From assembly GCA_965365655.1 (NCBI GenBank), contig CBDUCN010000009.1, positions 1-36,953 of the forward strand: a stretch of DNA of 36,953 nt, given 5' to 3'. The DNA comes from JBFHNV01 sp965365655 (GTDB lineage Bacteria; Pseudomonadota; Gammaproteobacteria; HK1). The position numbers and the translations under genes are program-made. Under the pieces are notes generated by a model. It saw only the letters and a program-made list of their open reading frames with translations. It had not been told where the DNA came from and ran no database searches. Below are positions 33,944 to 36,953 of the stretch, piece after piece; position 1 is the stretch's first letter; each line of letters opens with the position of its first letter.

Positions 33944-33972
33944 TTGCCTTCGTTCTCCTTTCGTTCTATTTT
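33944..33972 (+). promoter_or_regulatory. sigma-70-type promoter for the small ORF-lexA unit
   Basis: TTGCCT (33944-33949) and TATTTT (33967-33972) are separated by exactly 17 bp, a good -35/-10 pair. Transcription would start near 33979. One LexA-type site lies in the spacer and the other just downstream of the start point, which fits tight repression. Confidence 0.75.
33952..33966 (+). promoter_or_regulatory. LexA-type operator 1 (GTTC-N7-GTTC)
   Basis: Two GTTC half-sites 11 bp apart (33952-33955 and 33963-33966) lie in the promoter spacer. This direct-repeat form is known as the alphaproteobacterial LexA box. The surrounding 16 bases match operator 2 at 14 positions when read in opposite orientations. 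Confidence 0.7.
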
Positions 33973-33981
33973 CCGTCACGA

Positions 33982-33996
33982 GAACCAAACGAGAAC
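33982..33996 (-). promoter_or_regulatory. LexA-type operator 2, inverted (GAAC-N7-GAAC on the plus strand)
   Basis: GAAC at 33982-33985 and 33993-33996 is the complement of GTTC-N7-GTTC and shares the extended consensus GTTCTC-x-TTT-x-GTTCT with operator 1. It lies at about +4 to +18 of the predicted transcript, just before the ribosome binding site of the small ORF. Confidence 0.7.
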
Positions 33997-34009
33997 GGGA
34001 GGAGCCCCG

Positions 34010-34174
34010 ATGAACATGTGCCGCTACGTCATGCAGGATCAGGCCCGCGACACCGTCAGCGAGATCATGAGCACCCGTCCGCTGCGCCCCGCGCTGCTCG
34101 AGCAGCCCTCCTGGGTCGCGCTGGGGCTGCTGCTGGTCGCCTTCAATCTGCTCGCGGTCGTCGCACCCGGATGA
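34010..34174 (+). CDS. 54-residue membrane protein, LexA-controlled, overlapping lexA
   Basis: ATG 34010 has an excellent ribosome binding site (GGGAGGAG ending five to six bases upstream) and encodes 54 residues. A polar N-terminal half (MNMCRYVMQDQARDTVSEIM...) is followed by a single C-terminal membrane segment (about 34-52, SWVALGLLLVAFNLLAVV) ending in APG. The stop overlaps the lexA ATG (ATGA), so the two are cotranscribed and coupled. It lies directly behind paired LexA-type operators. I do not recognise the sequence. By context it could be an SOS-induced small membrane protein, for example a division inhibitor analogous in size and topology to Caulobacter SidA. That is inference, not homology. 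Confidence 0.78.
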   Translation: MNMCRYVMQDQARDTVSEIMSTRPLRPALLEQPSWVALGLLLVAFNLLAVVAPG

Positions 34175-34797
34175 GTGCCGCCCCGCCGCTGACCCGGCGC
34201 CAGCGCCAGGTGCTTGAGGTGCTGCTGGACGGCGCCGCGGACGGCGCCCCGCCGCCGACCCTGGACGAGCTCGCGGCGGCCGCGGGGCTGCGCTCCCGCG
34301 GCTCCCTGCACAAGCACGTGCAGGCGCTGGTGGACGCGGGACTGGTGGAGCCCATGCACCGCACGCGGCGCGGCGTGCGCCTCACGCCGCACGCCGCCGC
34401 CGCGGCGCCGGGAGCCGGCGGCACGCTGCCGCTGCTCGGCCGCATCGCCGCGGGGCGGCCCATCGAGGCGATCGTCGACGAGGAACGGGTCGAGGTCCCG
34501 ACGCGCCTGCGCACGCGCGAGGACTGCTTCGTGCTGCAGGTGCGCGGCGACTCGATGGTCGAGGACGGCATCCTGGACGGCGACTGGATCGTGGTCGAGC
34601 CCCGCGACCAGGCCCGCAACGGCGAGGTCGTGGTCGCGCTGGTGGACGGCGCCGAGGCGACCGTGAAGCGGCTGCTGCAGCGCCCCGGCGAGGTGGTGCT
34701 GGTGCCCGCCAACAGCGCGCTCGCGCCGATGCACTTCGCGCCCGAGCGGGTGGTCATCCAGGGCGTCGTGGTGGGCCAGATGCGCAGCTACCGCTGA
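34171..34797 (+). CDS. lexA: SOS repressor LexA
   Basis: This 208-residue transcriptional repressor of the SOS regulon has an N-terminal winged helix-turn-helix (about 5-72: LTRRQRQVLEVLL, TLDELAAAAGLRSRGSLHKHVQAL). The self-cleavage site is A94-G95 in GRIAAGRP, followed by an S24-type peptidase domain with catalytic S128 (RGDSMVEDGI) and K166 (EATVKRLL). Spacing agrees with E. coli LexA (A84-G85, S119, K156). ATG 34171 overlaps the stop of the 54-residue protein gene. The operators upstream are of the GTTC-N7-GTTC type rather than the CTGT-N8-ACAG of enterobacteria, and the recognition helix differs accordingly, so this is a non-enterobacterial LexA subtype. It probably represses its own operon. 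Confidence 0.95.
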   Translation: MSAAPPLTRRQRQVLEVLLDGAADGAPPPTLDELAAAAGLRSRGSLHKHVQALVDAGLVEPMHRTRRGVRLTPHAAAAAPGAGGTLPLLGRIAAGRPIEAIVDEERVEVPTRLRTREDCFVLQVRGDSMVEDGILDGDWIVVEPRDQARNGEVVVALVDGAEATVKRLLQRPGEVVLVPANSALAPMHFAPERVVIQGVVVGQMRSYR

Positions 34798-34821
34798 CCG
34801 CGGGCCGCCACCCGGCGCCCG

Positions 34822-34827
34822 TATACT
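34822..34827 (+). promoter_or_regulatory. candidate -10 box for the VOC gene
   Basis: TATACT is a near-consensus -10 in GC-rich surroundings, 25 bp after the lexA stop and 61 bp before the VOC start. No good -35 is seen at 17 bp. Confidence 0.4.
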
Positions 34828-34841
34828 CGAACCCCGGCATG

Positions 34842-34860
34842 CCCGCGGCCCGGCCGCGGG
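34842..34860. other. perfect GC hairpin in the VOC leader
   Basis: CCCGCGGCC (34842-34850) and GGCCGCGGG (34852-34860) are complementary around a single C, giving a very stable stem of seven or eight pairs. It lies between lexA and the VOC gene with no T-tract, so it may end lexA mRNA or fold in the VOC 5' leader. Confidence 0.45.
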
Positions 34861-34888
34861 AGCGTCCACCGACCCGCGGCCAACGCCA

Positions 34889-35305
34889 ATGTCCCGACCG
34901 CCCTTCGCCCTGCTCGGCCTCGACCACGTCGTTCTGCGCTGCGCGGACCTCCAGCGCACCCTCGCGTTCTACCGCGACGTGCTGGGGTGCAGCCTCGAGC
35001 GGGTCGTGGAGAGCATCGGGCTGCATCAGCTTCGCGCCGGCGGCGCGCTGATCGACCTCGTGCCCGCCGACCGCGACGGTCCCGGCGAGGCGGCGGGCGC
35101 CCCGACTGCGGGCGGGCGCAACATGGATCACTTCTGCATGCGCATCGCGCGCAGCGACTGGCCTTCCGTGCTCGCGCACCTTCGCGAGCATGGCGTGCAG
35201 GTGTCCGAGCCGGCCCGGCGTTACGGCGCCGAGGGTGACGGCGAATCCGTGTACCTCGAGGATCCGGAGGGCAACACCGTCGAGCTCAAGGCGCCTCTGC
35301 CCTGA
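34889..35305 (+). CDS. VOC (glyoxalase/bleomycin-resistance fold) family protein
   Basis: This 138-residue cytoplasmic protein consists of one vicinal-oxygen-chelate domain. It has LLGLDHVVLRCADLQRTLAFYRDVLGC at the first beta-alpha-beta unit (cited to locate residues 8 onward), a central NMDHFCMRI and the C-terminal VYLEDPEGNTVELK. The histidines in DHVVL and MDHF and the glutamate in TVELK occupy the usual metal-ligand positions. Single-domain members of this type act as lyases, dioxygenases or resistance proteins, and the substrate here cannot be named. Start ATG 34889 fits the domain start; the ribosome binding site is poor. The gene follows lexA by 91 bp, possibly with its own promoter. 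Confidence 0.88.
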   Translation: MSRPPFALLGLDHVVLRCADLQRTLAFYRDVLGCSLERVVESIGLHQLRAGGALIDLVPADRDGPGEAAGAPTAGGRNMDHFCMRIARSDWPSVLAHLREHGVQVSEPARRYGAEGDGESVYLEDPEGNTVELKAPLP

Positions 35306-35443
35306 GCACGCGGTGCATGCGCCGCGCGACGCGCGCCGGCGCGCGAGAAGCGCTCGGGCGGCGTGCATCCGGGCCACCGGGCCGAAGCCCCGGCGCGCCG
35401 CGCGGCGCGTGATTCCCGACCGGGCCGGCGGCCGGGACGCCGC

Positions 35444-35457
35444 TTGATCCAGGTCAG
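35444..35457 (+). promoter_or_regulatory. possible FNR/ANR-type site
   Basis: TTGATCCAGGTCAG resembles the FNR/ANR consensus TTGAT-N4-ATCAA with a perfect left half and three of five matches on the right. It lies 102 bp before the polyphosphate enzyme gene. The rest of the 254-bp gap (35306-35559) shows only GC palindromes and no gene. Confidence 0.3.
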
Positions 35458-35559
35458 CGCCGGCCGCGGTCGCGCCAGCCGCGCGCTGGTGTCGCCGCGG
35501 GGCCTGTGGCAGCGTGGACGTCCGCCCGCGGGGCGGTTCGTGCACGAGGAACGACAACG

Positions 35560-36953
35560 ATGTTCGAAGCCGCCGAGCTGGGCCGCCGGGTCGCGAAGAA
35601 GGAGTACAAGAAGCGCGAGCCCGAGCTGCACACGCAGCTGCTCGCGATCCAGCGCGAGGTGGTGGAGGCCAACCTGCCGGTGATCGTCGTGGTCTCCGGC
35701 GTGGAAGGCGCCGGCAAGGGCTCGGTGGTGAGCCTGCTCAACCAGTGGTTCGACACCCGCGGCATCCGCACCGCCGCGTTCTGGGACGAGTCCGACGAGG
35801 AGCTGGACCGCCCGCACTTCTGGCGCTTCTGGCGCGCCCTCCCCCCGCGCGGCACCATCGGCATCCTGTTCGGAAGCTGGTACACGCGTCCGATCATCGA
35901 CCACGTGTTCGATCGCTCCGACCTCGGCACGCTGGACCGCGAGCTCGCGCGCATCGCCCGCTTCGAGCGCATGCTGTCGGACGACGGCGCGCTGCTCATC
36001 AAGTTCTGGTTCCACCTCTCGAAGAAGGAGCAGAAGAAGCGCCTCAAGCGCGACATCAAGGAAGGCCGCAAGAGCCTGTCGCAGGACATCGCGAAGCGCT
36101 TCGCGAAGCACTACGACCGCTTCGCGTCGGTGTCCGAGCACGCAATCCGCGCGACCGACAGCGGCCAGTGCCCGTGGTACATCGTCGAGGCCACCAACGC
36201 GCGCTACCGCAACCTCACCGTGGGGGCGACGCTGCTGCAGGCGATCCGCAGCCGCCTCGACCTCGACGCGTCGGTCGCGACGGAGCCTGCCGAGATCCAT
36301 CGCACCCCGACCGAGCCGATGACCGCGGATGCGACGGTCACGGTGCTGGACAAGGTGGACCTGACGCAGAGCCTGGACGACGACGACTACGACCGGCGCC
36401 TCGGCGAGGCGCAGGCGCGCCTGCAGGCCCTGTCCTGGGAGGCGCGGCGCAAGCGGCGCAACGTGGTCGCGGTGTTCGAGGGCTGGGATGCCGGCGGCAA
36501 GGGCGGTGCGATCCGGCGCGCGACCGCAGCGATGGACGCGCGGCTGTACCGCGTGATCTCGGTGGCGGCGCCGAGCGACGAGGAGAAGGCGCACCACTAC
36601 CTGTGGCGCTTCTGGCGCCACGTGCCGCGCGCCGGCTACGTGACGATCTACGACCGATCCTGGTACGGGCGCGTGCTGGTGGAGCGGGTCGAGGGCTTCG
36701 CCCACGAGCACGAGTGGATGCGGGCCTACCGCGAGATCAACGAGTTCGAGGAGCAGCTCGCGCATCACGGCGCGGTGGTGCTCAAGTTCTGGCTGCACAT
36801 CAGCAAGGACGAGCAGCTCAGGCGCTTCAAGGAGCGCGAGGCGACGCCGTGGAAGTTCTACAAGATCACCGACGAGGACTGGCGCAACCGCGAGCGCTGG
36901 GACGACTACAAGCGCGCGGTGAACGACATGGTCACGCACACCAGCACCGCGTG
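35560..36953 (+). CDS. pap: polyphosphate:AMP phosphotransferase (two-domain PPK2), 3' truncated by window
   Basis: The 464 codons seen run off the window edge. This is a class II polyphosphate kinase 2 that uses polyphosphate to convert AMP to ADP in the cytoplasm. Two PPK2 domains are in tandem. The first has Walker A SGVEGAGKGS with K53, then FWDESDEELDRPHFWRFWR and FGSWYTRPI. The second has FEGWDAGGKGGAIRR with K314, HHYLWRFWRHVPRAGY and YDRSWYGRVLVERVEGF (the lid and acidic residues). In the known family the C-terminal domain is the more canonical catalytic one, and here too the first domain has a variant Walker motif and lacks the second D of WDAGGKG. Start ATG 35560 has GAGGA nine bases upstream. 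Full-length members are near 500 residues, so only a short C-terminal part is missing. Confidence 0.93.
   Translation, partial: MFEAAELGRRVAKKEYKKREPELHTQLLAIQREVVEANLPVIVVVSGVEGAGKGSVVSLLNQWFDTRGIRTAAFWDESDEELDRPHFWRFWRALPPRGTIGILFGSWYTRPIIDHVFDRSDLGTLDRELARIARFERMLSDDGALLIKFWFHLSKKEQKKRLKRDIKEGRKSLSQDIAKRFAKHYDRFASVSEHAIRATDSGQCPWYIVEATNARYRNLTVGATLLQAIRSRLDLDASVATEPAEIHRTPTEPMTADATVTVLDKVDLTQSLDDDDYDRRLGEAQARLQALSWEARRKRRNVVAVFEGWDAGGKGGAIRRATAAMDARLYRVISVAAPSDEEKAHHYLWRFWRHVPRAGYVTIYDRSWYGRVLVERVEGFAHEHEWMRAYREINEFEEQLAHHGAVVLKFWLHISKDEQLRRFKEREATPWKFYKITDEDWRNRERWDDYKRAVNDMVTHTSTA

Noticed and set aside
33944..34009. TTG-initiated extension of the 54-residue protein
   Set aside because: The extension runs through the predicted promoter and both LexA-type sites; ATG 34010 has the strong ribosome binding site.
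35221..36939. 572-codon leftward frame opposite the polyphosphate enzyme
   Set aside because: It is antisense to two PPK2 domains with intact Walker motifs; the leftward product looks like a complement-strand shadow.

Overview
The window is about 37 kb of very GC-rich chromosomal DNA (well above 70% G+C by eye). Codon third positions are almost always G or C, and GTG starts are common. The gene content (slt70-type transglycosylase, DUF1249/YqiB, ampD, retropepsin-like protease, nadC, PdsR/PdsS-type two-component pair) suggests a gammaproteobacterium, perhaps of the Chromatiales/Ectothiorhodospiraceae kind. This is an inference from gene content, not a species assignment. I see no rRNA, tRNA, insertion sequence or CRISPR array.

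Layout. (1) 1-2972: the 5' end of a leftward gene, then a response regulator and sensor kinase resembling the 'proteobacterial dedicated sortase' pair; the kinase probably starts at CTG. (2) 3157-5943: divergent mazG and a soluble lytic transglycosylase. (3) 6206-6700: a DUF1249 gene. (4) 6911-29541: a long leftward polysaccharide locus. Reading with transcription from the right it holds a FecR-like membrane protein, an outer-membrane beta-barrel, a short Wza-like export protein, a Wzc-like tyrosine kinase, a small membrane-anchored protein, an O-antigen ligase/polymerase-like protein, UDP-glucuronate decarboxylase, an asparagine-synthase-like amidotransferase, two GT4 and three GT2 glycosyltransferases, a second polymerase/ligase-like membrane protein, two more GT4 and one GT2 enzymes, and a NodU-type carbamoyltransferase. 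From the Wza-like gene downward, most genes overlap by 4 nt (GTGA/ATGA), so it looks like one translationally coupled operon of about 20 kb with a promoter near 26.8 kb. (5) 29588-31733: ampD, a divergent aspartic protease and nadC. (6) 31697-33831: leftward gmd-fcl for GDP-L-fucose. (7) 33944-34797: a 54-residue membrane protein and lexA behind paired LexA-type operators. (8) 34889-36953: a VOC protein and the 5' part of a two-domain polyphosphate kinase-2 enzyme (polyP:AMP phosphotransferase).

How the genes work together. The polysaccharide locus has the polymerisation, kinase, periplasmic export and outer-membrane parts of a Wzx/Wzy-type pathway. It supplies or uses UDP-xylose, may modify the glycan by amidation and carbamoylation, and may use GDP-fucose from the nearby gmd-fcl pair. 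No Wzx flippase and no initiating phosphoglycosyltransferase is visible in the window.

Most notable signals. (a) Six tandem 23-bp copies of the carbamoyltransferase start region form a chain of 9-codon mini-ORFs, each stopping over the next ATG. (b) Two GTTC-N7-GTTC LexA-type sites in opposite orientation straddle a good promoter for a tiny membrane protein that overlaps lexA, which makes that protein a candidate SOS-induced small membrane protein.
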